From Gymnopilus junonius (Eukaryota > Basidiomycota > Agaricomycetes > Agaricales > Galerinaceae), in assembly GCA_015501075.1 (NCBI GenBank), contig JADNYJ010000050.1, positions 181,696 through 245,695 on the forward strand: DNA of 64,000 nt. Reading direction: 5' to 3'. The notes beneath the pieces were generated by a model, which searched no databases, had not been told where the DNA came from, and saw nothing but the letters and a program-made list of their open reading frames with translations. Below, piece by piece: positions 32,714-43,025 of this stretch (within the stretch, counting starts at the first letter, position 1; each line of letters begins with the position of its first letter). The position numbers and the translations under genes are program-made.

Positions 32714-34281
32714 ATGGAAGAATTCACCGAGGTCACTAAAACGCTGTTCCTTGGCGACTCTTTGATTTGCTGATCTAGTCGAATTCAGGAGCACGCTAAA
32801 CTTCTCTTGAGAAAGGAGTGGCTTGTCAAGGTCGATTCCAGCAAAGCTACCCCATATCTCTTCGTAAGCCCTTGAAATTCATTATAACTTTCACGTCAGC
32901 AACGAGTAAACGCCTTGACATAGAAAGCTTATTTTTCACCGGCTGATTTGTCCTGCTTTGTCATTGTAACCGACACAAAATCTGTCTGGGCTGAAGGTAT
33001 GCCAATACATTCAATGATTAGCGAACGAAACTCAATGTTATGACTCAAGTCCTAACCAGTAAGCTCCTGGCTCGTCGTTGGCGTGCTTGCAATCAGGCCT
33101 CACCTCAACCCTTCGCAAAGAGCGGAGATGAAGACGCATGGAGAGAAAACATCCTTGATTTGATAACCAAGGCACACACCATAGGCGGTCTTGCTGATTT
33201 ATCTTTTGAGATTATTGATTCGAATTTCGCGGTAGGCTTATGCCTAATACCTTGTTTTCGTTATCAAATGTTATTCTTTAGGACATCGCTTTCGAATTGG
33301 AATACGAAACGTTCAAATGGAGATGGGAAACATACTTTTTAGGACATCAACGCTCCTCCGAAATTATATCCAAACATCTTATATTCCCGCTTATTAGTCT
33401 CAATCATCTGAGCTTTTCCTCGGCTGAGGCCGTCAGCGAACTGTCAGATGCAGACATGGAAAAGGCACACCTCCTCACTACCTGCTATATGTTATACCTT
33501 TATTGACAGCTGCCTTCACAGACTGTCGATAAACTTGGGCGAACCGCAAGGCGGACTGTTGATAATCATATCAAAAATGCCCTATCAAAACCACGACTTG
33601 CAACATCAATCTCGCGGATGACAGCTATGTTCAACTTTATACCAAATCTTCGTATGCGTCCCTTTATTTTATTGGTGGAAATTTTGCTAATTTAGTTCTA
33701 TCGTTCTTAGCTCCGATTTTATCCATATCTGAAAAACCCCTGCTTGAGATACAGCAAGTTAAACCAGAATACACAGCACCGTCGAAGTCAGCTGGTAGCT
33801 CCAGTCAACAAAGGCACAACTCCCCTGTTGTACGTTGACATTTCGTGGCTCTCTAGGACGTGCATCATAACTAATTTTAATTACGTGGAAGAATTTTATT
33901 CCTCAGGAAAAGACAACTCATAAACCAGAGAACGCCGTAAAAACCAAACCTATCGAGTCTGACTCAGCCACAGAATCCGATGAAGGCGAACAGGAAGACG
34001 TAATTAAACCCAGTCGTGCTGTCTCTTCTGTTCCTTCAGGCACGACTCCCATGTCCTTGGCGAACATGTTTTCGCCACCTCCCCAAGCAAAAGCGGAAGC
34101 ATCAGATTCTGAATCTTCTCCTCATAGACCCACTAAAAAGGCAAAACCTGCAGCACCATCTTCCACTGACGACGACAGCGAACACGACAACATAAAATCA
34201 AGAAGCACTTCTGCTGCCCTTGGATCAGGAGTGAAAAGAACAACGCGGCAGCCTATTAAACGCGGAGGGAAACGATTCTAA
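32714..34281 (+). CDS. XLF/NHEJ1-like non-homologous end-joining factor
   Basis: Begins with a short exon 32714..32731 (MEEFTE), then 32789..32863 and further exons to the stop at 34279-34281. The head domain has LLLRKEWLVKVDSSKATPYL, FSPADLSCFVIVTDTKSVW and the ARRW segment. The conserved helix region has KWRWETYFLG, ISKHLIFPLISL, then DMEKA..AVDKLGRTARRT, matching the XLF head-to-stalk layout. The long tail is Ser/Glu-rich and disordered, with a KKAK basic patch (NLS-like). It ends QPIKRGGKRF, a basic-aromatic end like the Ku-binding motif at the XLF C-terminus. XLF stimulates ligase IV/XRCC4 in double-strand break repair. The first donor (GTCACT) is weak but required to reach the frame. 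Confidence 0.78.
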
Positions 34282-34438
34282 GAATAGCCGATCTCTACCT
34301 CTGTGAGCTTATGAAGTCAATCTTCCTAAATGAGGTCACTAAAGAGATCGATAGTATGTAATATAATCGATTTCGAGGTTGACCAATGCTTAATATATCG
34401 ATATTAAAGATCGAAATGATCTCTCTCCTTGCGATAAC

Positions 34439-34855
34439 TTATCTCCCAACCCTCCGCGCAAATTCGGCATTTCTGCAGTCATCACATGGTTTATGGAACA
34501 TGCTCTGAATACGCCGCTCGTCTGTGGCCACCTGGTCATCCAAGCATGAATGGCGCACAACCTGAGCTTTTTCGAAGATAAGACTTACCTTAGGGCAAGG
34601 GCAGTTCGGGGCAGTGTGTACGTGGGCAACGCTCAAACCACAGGTTGGTGAATTACAGTCAATTCTTTCTCCGGAATAATATGACTTGACGAAGTGCTGC
34701 AGTCGGGTGGGCGAGAATAGATTAGAGTTGGTGCCGTAAGTCTCGAGGCAACTGGTATGACTTACGCTACACCCTCTGTACCAATCGCCGTATCTGCAAA
34801 AACAAGGATCAACAATGGCCCGCCGCTAGCGTGAATTAAATAAATTACACTTCAT
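34439..34855 (-). CDS. Small Cys/His-rich conserved hypothetical protein
   Basis: Four exons: 34855..34851 (5 nt, ATGAA), 34793..34766, 34696..34589 and 34531..34439, giving 77 residues. It begins MKYGDWYRGCSHFVKSYYSG, has a His/Cys centre (CNSPTCGLSVAHVHTAPNC, then CPK), and ends MFHKPCDDCRNAEFARRVGR. The cysteine pairs suggest metal binding, but I do not recognise the family. The last intron (57 nt) is a multiple of three and without a stop, so retaining it would give a 96-residue form. The tiny first exon was chosen because it supplies the only in-phase ATG. Confidence 0.5.
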
Positions 34856-35272
34856 CTCTGCACATCTTGCGTATATGGGATATTGTAGATCAGGAACAAA
34901 AAAGTAAAAGGACAAGGAAGAGAGCGGTATGGGACATCAGCATGGATCAAGCTCATAATATAGTGTTTGAACGGAGTGACGAAAAAGAGTCAGGAGGACC
35001 TTGAGCCGTCTTGACTGTCACGCGACTTGGGCATCGGCTGAAGGGGATCTATGCCCTGACATACTCGAAAAAGTATTATCGGTGTGCCATCTGGGACTCA
35101 AGGTACCAAAAAGATCGATAACAGCAATACTACGAAGGAAGGAAGTCGATCCGGATGTCTCAAATGAATCTACACATGGGCAGCAAGGGTAGCTGAAGAA
35201 CCTCATGAATAAGTACGGCTCATCGGAGGCAAGGTAAGCCTGCAGAAGCTTCGAAGGATGACAAGTCTACAA
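34856..35272. other. Intergenic spacer
   Basis: Lies between two small minus-strand genes. Overlapping short frames at 35001-35206 on both strands have no motif. Nothing else seen. Confidence 0.35.
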
Positions 35273-35865
35273 CTATCCCATAAGTAACGCTGACGCTTTG
35301 ATTGGGTCCCACTTGCCCTGTTTATCCGTGAGATCATACCAACGCTCGGGCAACAAGACCTTTCAAAAGAACAGCGGTTGCGGAGATATTTTAAGTGAGA
35401 GTGACCTGATACTGTGCCACAATACCGAAATCTCGATAACCTGTGTTTTGCTATGCAGTTCATGCTGGGATTATCAGTGCAACCCCCGGTAATACTTTGA
35501 AAAAATAGTCACCTGCCAATCCCAGTTTCCGAGAACGCCTATGCATATCAAAGTAAAGAGCTTTGGATGAAATCCTGCGATAATTACTTTGAATACTATG
35601 GAGACCCATTTCAAATTGATGTCAATTTCTCCCAAAATATCAAAAAATATCAATAGCCATATAATAGCTATCGTGTCTATCCATGAGCAGATAATCAAAA
35701 AAGACTCACGATTGCTCTAGGAAGCCAGGCCATCAGCATCGGACGCTCACGATCTGCGGAGAACAGTAATAGAAAGTACTGAACCATGCAGACCAGCCAA
35801 ATAATGAATACATTACCACAACAGGCGGCACTTTCTATATTTTGAAGGAAAGGGAACATTGTCAT
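35273..35865 (-). CDS. Candidate small multi-pass membrane protein, unidentified
   Basis: Starts with ATG at 35865 and encodes MTMFPFLQNIESAACCGNVF followed by a hydrophobic helix (IIWLVCMVQYFLLLFSA). A later exon (about 35670..35515) encodes WLLIFFDILGEI and FKVIIAGFHPKLFTLICIGV, two more hydrophobic segments. A last exon may encode LLPERWYDLTDKQGKWD and ALLMG with stop TAG at 35273-35275. Donors GTGAGT (near 35711) and GTGACT (near 35513) are visible, but not all exon phases can be joined by eye. It resembles four-helix fungal membrane proteins only in general shape. No function assigned. Confidence 0.33.
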
Positions 35866-36673
35866 ATGTTACCACCTTGATCCGGCTCGTTAGAAAGAAG
35901 GCATGGATCAAAGAAAGAAGAAAAAGGGAGTTGGAAGGCACGAAGGGCTTAACAAAGGCTTGACGAGGTAGTTGAACTAAAAAAGGACACTTCTCTGGTC
36001 GAAGGATTTTGAAGATCGAATCGAACAACTTGGTGATTATTAGAGAAAAAAGACGATGTTGTATGTGGGCATTTCAGGTATGTGTGCAGCGTTATCATGG
36101 CCAACTCTTGAACAGACGAGAGACATTAATTCAGCCAGAATTATGAAGTCGGGTCCAACAAATGGTCGGTAGATAGCCTTCAACTCAATGGAATTATCCA
36201 GCTCAAATCAGGTGCTGGCACATATGAGAGACTATAAAGAGGCGAAAAGAGGCAAATAATCGGCAAAAAGGAAAGAAGACAGCACAACCCTGACTCACCG
36301 TCAGTCGAAACTAGGAACGGATGTCAGGGCTGCATTGAAATAAACGAATTGCAAACTGGTCATGCGTGCACACCAAGAAGAGACTGATGACCATAGTACG
36401 CTAGGAATGAAGTACCCTAGTGCCAGCCTCGCATACGGCAGGACAATAGAAGACCAGAGTTACCAAGCATATAGTCGCTCTTCCAAGAAACAAATGCTTA
36501 AGCGTCATGTATTATTGTGTACTTGTTCCCTGGGACCCTGTTCAAGGAAGTGCGTGGCTGCTTGTGGCCACATCCTTCTGGAGTAAGGCCGGAATTATCC
36601 GACTATCTTCGGAATCGTTTGCCGATAGAGTTCGCGTCGAGTTCGCGCATTTACTCTAGAGCGAATTTCCACC
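35866..36673. other. Intergenic region ahead of the Mim1-like gene
   Basis: About 800 bp with no convincing frame. Short ORFs (36362-36586 and 36517-36717, +) have no motif; the second overlaps the Mim1 start in another frame. No repeats seen. Confidence 0.38.
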
Positions 36674-37684
36674 ATGGCTTCGTCGGACATCCTCGAGGTA
36701 AGCCATCCTTGTGCTAAATGCTGAAATTAGTAAGGGACTCATTTCTACGTTGCACCAGTCGGCTCTTGACGAGGCCTTCGCTGCTCCTCCTCAAATATCG
36801 GCGGAACCTCAAATTAGTCAAGAGTCCAGCGAAGTGAAGCAAGAGACAGTCGTAGAGACTAACTTATCTGAATCATCCGCCTCAGACGATTCGTGGAAAA
36901 TTGAATACGAAGAGCAGGTTAAGTCATGGCGGGCTCGTTCAGCAGAAGAGCGCGAAAAGGCCGAAAAGGAACGCTTGAGATGGGAGGCCGTTCGCGCCAT
37001 CGAGAAAGCAGAGGCAGCCAGGCGGGAAGTTGCTGAAGTTGTTGAAGAATCTGCCATATTGCCTCCCCAAGTTCAGGTGGAGGAAATTTGGGAAAATGTG
37101 CCCAGCGGTAGTCCTGCAACTGCAACTCCTGTCACGAAGCCGGCAGATCTTCTCGATGTCAGTGTCCCTCCTGTTTCGCTATTTCCTCTCCAGAAAGGAG
37201 ATATGCTGAAAATAAAAATCTTCTCTAGCTTTCAGCGTCACCTGCTCACCCAGAGCCCGTTAGTGAATTGCCCAGGACTTTTTCGCAGCAGGAAACCGTG
37301 ACTGACGAATCGCAAAAATGGGAAGATGTGCCTTCAGTCACCTCATCCTATCCCTCGATGTCGTTCCCGGAACATAATGATACTCCCTCTCCTCCGCATC
37401 CACAGCCTCGTTCACAACAACCTCCGAACTCTGTGACCTTGGCTATCTTTGATTCGACCCTTTCTACGCGTACCCGTGTCACTGCGTTCTTGTCTTCTCT
37501 GGCTGTCAATTTGTTCCTTCCTTTTGTAAACGGAGTTATGCTTGGGTTTGGGGAAATCTTCGCCAAAGAAGTGGTAATGGGTTGGTTAGGATGGAAAAAC
37601 TCTGGACCAGCCCACACTGTTACAAACGTTGGAATCAGGCCAAGTACTCGAGAAGAACGGCAGAGGCGAGAGGGATTCCGATAG
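36674..37684 (+). CDS. mim1: Mim1/Tom13-like mitochondrial outer-membrane insertase subunit
   Basis: Three exons: 36674..36697, 36759..37161 and 37236..37684 (291 residues, phases consistent). The C-terminal third holds the Mim1/TOM13 core: FLSSLAVNLFLPFVNGVMLG, then FGEIFAKEVVMGWLGW, a single transmembrane helix with the family's conserved Asn-Gly and Gly-Phe-Gly-Glu. Mim1 inserts alpha-helical proteins, including TOM receptors, into the outer mitochondrial membrane. The long N-terminal part is unusual compared with the 113-residue yeast protein. It is acidic and Ser-rich, then has a charged coiled-coil stretch (AEEREKAEKERLRWEAVRA) and repeated EIWENVP / KWEDVPS motifs. The second intron uses donor GTGTCC. 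Confidence 0.82.
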
Positions 37685-37816
37685 CGTACTTCGTGGTACC
37701 CTACTTATAGATGGCTCCTAATGATTACTGGTGATGATCAAAATTGTACAAGTACTGGTGCTGAGAGTTCCTCCGTCTCATTAAAAGATTGATTGACGAT
37801 GTAGTACATTGAATAT

Positions 37817-40556
37817 CTACAGCTTCGCACTCTTGGGCATACTTCTAATCGCCTGCCGTACACCAAGGTCTCCCAAAACATCTTCGGCTGAAAAAATGGT
37901 CAGTAGCTTGCCTGACGGATTCAGATGCAAACATACCACCACCGAGAATACTGCGATGAAGAGGGGGCGATTAGCGGGTAGACGTCGGCATATAATAACG
38001 AATACTTACGCATCAAAAGGCACTGTACGATGGTACTTGGAAAAAGTTTGAGTTGTATTAGCAATTTGGGGGAGCAGCAATCGATGCGAAGCTTACATGT
38101 TCAATGGACGATCCCATTCCTGTGGCATTCTTGTGTCAGTCCACGTATCACTGGGGAAGAAGTATTCACAAACCTGTTCTAGTGATACCGCGACCTCCAA
38201 AGACCTATTCAAAAAATGTCAATGATAAGTGTCACAAAGTGCTAGTCTGCGTACCTGAACAGCATCAGTGGCGGTCTCCTGGGCGGTCCGAGTAGCGTGC
38301 ATCTTGAGCAGGCCGATAGGTCTACGGATACCAAGGTCAGCTGTACAGATTGAAAGGCAGAGAAAACGCGACGTACCCCGCCAACTTCGAAGCTTGTTCT
38401 TTGTATGACTGAAAAGTGAAGTAAGAAACCGGCGGTCAAACATGTCCTTGTCAAACTTACCATGTTATTCATCTGATAAGTGATGTTCTCGAGCCAGTTC
38501 TGCACGGTCTCCACTCGGGAGATCATGGCCGCAATTTTGCTCCTAATTATCGCCTGTGAATGTAACGGCTTACCAAAAGCCTTCCTTTGCGTTGTCCACC
38601 TGTGCCACAGCTGTCAGAACAGAGAGGTGTTTGAATATGGATTATATACTTTAGACATTCTTCAACAATGAGCCGCTGACTTCTAGCGGAAGAACAGCAC
38701 ATCACCCATCGCTCGTGGTTGAAGTTACTAAGGAAGTAATCAAGCATGGCCCGAAAGATTGCGATTTATAAGCCTACCTCAGCATCACAAAGATACCTCC
38801 GCCCTCACGACCAAGGGTGTTCTCGACCGGTACCTTGACGTTGTCGAATGTGATAAAGGCTGTTCCTGCGGCAGGGGACTGCAATACGATTAGTGGAGCC
38901 CCGTCAAGTTAAGGACGATTATACTGACATAGCTCGTTTTAATTGCCTTGGTCTCGACACCGTCGCCTCTCTCTACAAGGATAACTGTGAAACCATCCTG
39001 GCGGACCCATCGGGATCATCGTCTTTAACTAAGAATTATAAGAGACATACATCTGTCCTGCAACCGACCGTGAAGCTGGGATGTTGTTAAAAATTGCCAT
39101 ATCAAAGGTTCAGTCTACATACTAGTGGGCAAATCTGTAATGAAGAATTTTAATCAGTCTCGTTCAACGGCCAGATGTCTACAACTTGCGTTCCATTAGT
39201 AATCCACTTCTTCGTGCCATTAATAATCCAGTGCTTCCCATCTTCTGTCTTCTTTGCCGTGGTTTTCAAACCAGCAACGTCGCTTCCAGCGAACGCCTCA
39301 GAGATGGCTAAGCAGATCAACTTCTGTCCAGAAAGGACATCTGGTATGACTTTGGCTTTGATTTCAGGGTTTCCAAAGTTCAGAACAGGAGGAAGGCCAA
39401 TGACGGAGCCAGACATAAGGCCTGAAGAAAATAGGACATTCAGCTGCTTCACAAATAAAAATCCACGCTTTACTCACCATCGCCATAACCTCGTTTGCCA
39501 CACCGAGAAAATTCTTGAGTAATGATCATCTGATATTGTGATGAGTTACAATTCCAGACTGAACTACATAGTTCAGCGCTTACTTCGTGGAAATAATCGA
39601 ACTGCAGCAATGTCCGTCAGTCATTTTGAAAGAATGGCCTGTATATAGCACACCTCTTCAGGTTTGACAATTCCGCCCATCAACTCCAGGCCTTTCAAAT
39701 GCTTTCCAGGGCCCATGCGCATAGCATGCAAATTGACTTTACTATTGAAGTTTGCTGTCAGATCGCGTTTCTTATGACTGTCGCAACCTACGCCATAGTT
39801 TCAATAACACTTTTACTGGGGGGCTTGCCATCTTCTTCACGGGCCTGGGACATTTCCTCAATGCGCAAACGATAATTAAAGAGAAGGCTGGGCGTACGGC
39901 GGCATCTGGGGAAATGACCTCGTCAACAAACTTGCGTACGGCTTTCTGGAACTTCCGGTGGTTCTGAAGAACATTATTTCTGTGCAAAAAATGAGAACGA
40001 AATTTTTTTTACATACTTCTGTATAGTACGGGCTATGATAACCCTCAGACAGCCAGGTTGGCTCGGCATACGGTACTTTGCTTAGTTCTCCGACGACGCG
40101 ACCGTGAATGACACTCTTTTCACCCTCGATCACCCCGATTTGAAGGCGTGCGTACTGAGGCCTGGCAATAACTTCATGTTTGTGGAGCCCATAGAAGGCT
40201 TCCGTTGCATCTTTGCCGGCTAGGGCAAGCTGTAAGTGATTGGACCTGAGCAAAGTCTGGCGAGCACTAACCGACTTCTTCGTCGATGAGAACAGCGACG
40301 CCTCCTGGATGCATGTTCTTGAACTTTGAGATATCGTATACTTTGGCATCGATGACAATCCACTATGCCAGCACATATATAAGAGATGCAAAGGATACTA
40401 CGAGTGAGTAGACCGTACAAGATCGCCGTCAACATTGTGCTTTGAAAACAGATGGCGTCATCGGTGTCAGTAGACGGTTAGACAGGGCGGGAAAGTAAAA
40501 GCACTGACTTTAGCAACTTCGTCGCGCGTGAAGGTCTTGAGCTCTCTTGAGGCCAT
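37817..40556 (-). CDS. Cytochrome b5-domain acyl-CoA dehydrogenase, peroxisomal
   Basis: Multi-exon gene from ATG at 40556 (MASRELKTFTRDEVAK) to stop at 37819-37817. Residues about 1-90 form a cytochrome b5 domain: DAKVYDISKFKNMHPGG with the heme His, then DATEAFYGLHKHEV with the second heme His. A linker follows, then an acyl-CoA dehydrogenase fold: FHEMIITQEFSRCGKRGYGD, SGQKLICLAISEAFAGSDVA, KHWIINGTKKWITNG, and a C-terminal domain with MHATRTAQETATDAVQVFGG. The last residues are SMPKSAKL; AKL is a PTS1. The fusion of b5 and dehydrogenase is known in fungi; the b5 may pass electrons from the flavin, which is inference. Roughly 500 residues. First intron follows GAAGTTGCTAAA. Confidence 0.85.
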
Positions 40557-41328
40557 AGTAAGGGGGGGGGCGAATGAAGGAGGGTTTACCTGCAGAAATC
40601 CTTTATGTCTTGCACTGGCAGTATAGTGCCCGGCACAAGCATGTGATTTTGACGCACTGAACGGATCCGGACCTATGCTAATTAGCCTATGAGGCTCCAC
40701 GATTTCAGCAAGTTTCAGCCATGATATCGGCTGCCATAAGCAGATCGCCGTATGCAGAGCAGTTGGCATTTGATTTTAACCAAGACTATGTACTGGACTT
40801 GTTGGAAGCAGTTGCTTAGCAGATATCCCATCCTGTTTGGAAACATTTCTGAACGAACCTGGAGCCATACATCTGGTTTCAACGAATATACTTATCCGTC
40901 GAGTATACTTTTTCAAACGCTCCTCGTAACAGTACAAGAAAGGTAAAAATAAACAGGCTCTTCGATGGTAATAACAGCGGCTACATAACTGCTCTAGGAT
41001 GGTAGAAAGAGGAAGGTTCCTGAACGCTTGGAAATATGCATAGGCGTTTACTTGTGGTCAACAGAAGTAGATCGATGCCAAATAGGTGGGTATGATGTCA
41101 ACCAATGCTCTTAGAGGCCTGTTAGACGCTAGAGAGGATATTCTGTTTGGAGACAGAAATAGAGTAAAGAGGACGAGAAGGGATAGGAAATAGGCAAGCC
41201 AATAACACAACAGATAAAAAACGATATAAAAATAAAAATAGGTACGCAGAACTGTGTGATGTTCAAGATCATCACATTTGGGGAGAACGAAAAATAAAGC
41301 GAATCGAGGGGAAGGAACCTACGGCTTC
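40557..41328. other. Intergenic spacer
   Basis: Contains the promoter of the acyl-CoA dehydrogenase gene and the 3' UTR of the SH3 gene. A run of nine G's stands at 40561-40570. Short frames show no motif. Confidence 0.38.
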
Positions 41329-42282
41329 TTAGAAGTTCGACCACGATAGTAACTCTCCACGGGACGAGGAAGCGGGTGCATCGAGGTTGACGGTAATGCC
41401 TAGACTGCTACTCCTTATGGGGCGTTCAGCCCTGAGCCCTTTAACAGACTTTAAGAAGCACCATGCTGGCACTACCCCTAGCTCGATATTATCCTCGGGC
41501 TGAGATGTGGGTTTGAAGAGTGATTTTGCAGTGTGGACCAACAAGGATCCTTCCCTACCGACCACGCACCATCCATCATCAAAGGATTGTACGAGAGTCA
41601 GTTGCTCTCCCGCATGAATCAATAGTTCATCAGGGAGAACTGGATCAAATGTCTGGCGAACTTTGCGGGTTGTGCCAGACGTTGTGGTAACATCGAATGA
41701 AGACGTTCCCGACATCACCGAGAAACGACTCTGACTGCCGCTGGAGAAGCTCATCCAGGAATTGCGTGGCTTAGAGTTCTCCATATCTGCCGCAGAGTTG
41801 CGAGGAGAGCCTGCGCCAAGAGCGAAAGAGAAAGGTTTTGGGAAGGATCCCGACTGGCGGTGGTATTCGATGATAGACTGACGAGATGCTGGAGGGTTCA
41901 GAGCCTTCTCTGGAAGGACAATGCTAGAATCAAGGTTATTCCTAGAGAATCCACCGCCCCGGGTTACGGAGCGCCTAAAATTCGAAAGTTGGTTTTGGTT
42001 CGTCAAACGTAACTTTTGGCGTAGCACTTACTGAAGAGAGCCGTTCTTTTCGTCATTTCCTTCTACGTCGTCTCGGACAACACCTTTGATGGACAGGAAA
42101 GCGGCACCTCTCTCAGCCTCGCGTTTTGCGGCCATACGTTTCCGGTAGAGGCGCAGACCCATCCAGATTGCGACTCCTACAACAATGGCAGCGGCAACTA
42201 CGGCGCCAGCGATGATTGTACCCGGATCAATGGAAGAATTCGAAGAGGAGTCTGATCGCATAAAAATATGGACAACAGGCAT
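41329..42282 (-). CDS. Single-pass membrane protein with SH3 domain
   Basis: Two exons, 42282..42032 and 41974..41329, giving 298 residues (an inner Met at 42261 is an alternative start). After a short Ser-rich lead comes a transmembrane helix, GTIIAGAVVAAAIVVGVAIW, followed by a basic stop-transfer (RLYRKRMAAKREAERG). The cytosolic part has a Ser-rich linker and an SH3 domain near residues 190-260: VRQTFDPVLPDELLIHAGE, then LVQSFDDGWCVVGREG and LGVVPAWCFLK (ALYDY-, DGWC-, and GVVP-type motifs). Fungal membrane SH3 proteins often act in polarity or osmosensing; that role is only inferred. The domain is interrupted by a short insertion after GREG. Confidence 0.78.
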
Positions 42283-43025
42283 ATTGAAACCTAGATATAA
42301 TGTGAAGTGTACGGGAGTGTTGAGTTTGGCTGCTGCCGAGTCGTTAAAAACGAGTGTAGTTGTTTGAAAAGAATGTGGTTGGACGTAAAGTCGTGTAAAA
42401 GATTCGAAAACAAGTCGAAGAGGCGCCGAGGATGTCGAGAGCGAACCACAACCCTAGGAGAGAGGAGAGTTGTATGAATCGACGTGTGGTTATAAACCAG
42501 AGCCGTCTGGCTGGTAACTTGGGAAGCAAACAAGTGGAAGGACTGGCAGGACATCATCGTACCTTTGTTAGATAAGCTAATGCCTTGGCAACCCTGTCGC
42601 GAGTGATTGAATCACGTAAAGCCTAAAATAGATCACTTTCATTATTGCCTGGAAGTCAGCGCTCAAGCGCCCAAGTAAAACAAATTCTTTGTATATGTAC
42701 TATACAAGAAAACTCGCTATATCAGTGTTTAAACTCATGTTCGTATTCTCGTACTAGCGAGGAACGCGCGTAGATTAGAATTAAGACTTTGGGTAAGCGA
42801 AAGCACGTGACCATCAAACCAGCTCATTATTCGTCACGATGAGCTGGTGCTTTCTTTTCTATTCCTCCGTCATCATTCCAGGAGAACGCTCCGTCGTCAC
42901 CGCTAATGAGTGCCCAAGACACTCTTCACTACTTTTGACCCACCCTCCACTCCCTCTTACCACCAGCTCAGTTTAACTCTTCGCTGCTCCATGCTACAAC
43001 TGCTCCATGCTACAATTGCTCATTG
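42283..43025. other. Intergenic region upstream of the SH3 gene
   Basis: Holds the SH3-gene leader and promoter, the hairpin described separately, and a short direct repeat near 42985-43015 (GCTCCATGCTACAA twice). No gene is supported. Confidence 0.4.
42818..42848. repeat. Perfect 10-bp inverted repeat (hairpin)
   Basis: ACCAGCTCAT and ATGAGCTGGT flank an 11-base loop. It could be a dyad operator-like site or a DNA/RNA hairpin; the sequence alone does not say which. Confidence 0.6.

Noticed and set aside
42985..43015. Short direct repeat GCTCCATGCTACAA
   Set aside because: Only two copies of 14 bases; not clearly more than chance slippage.
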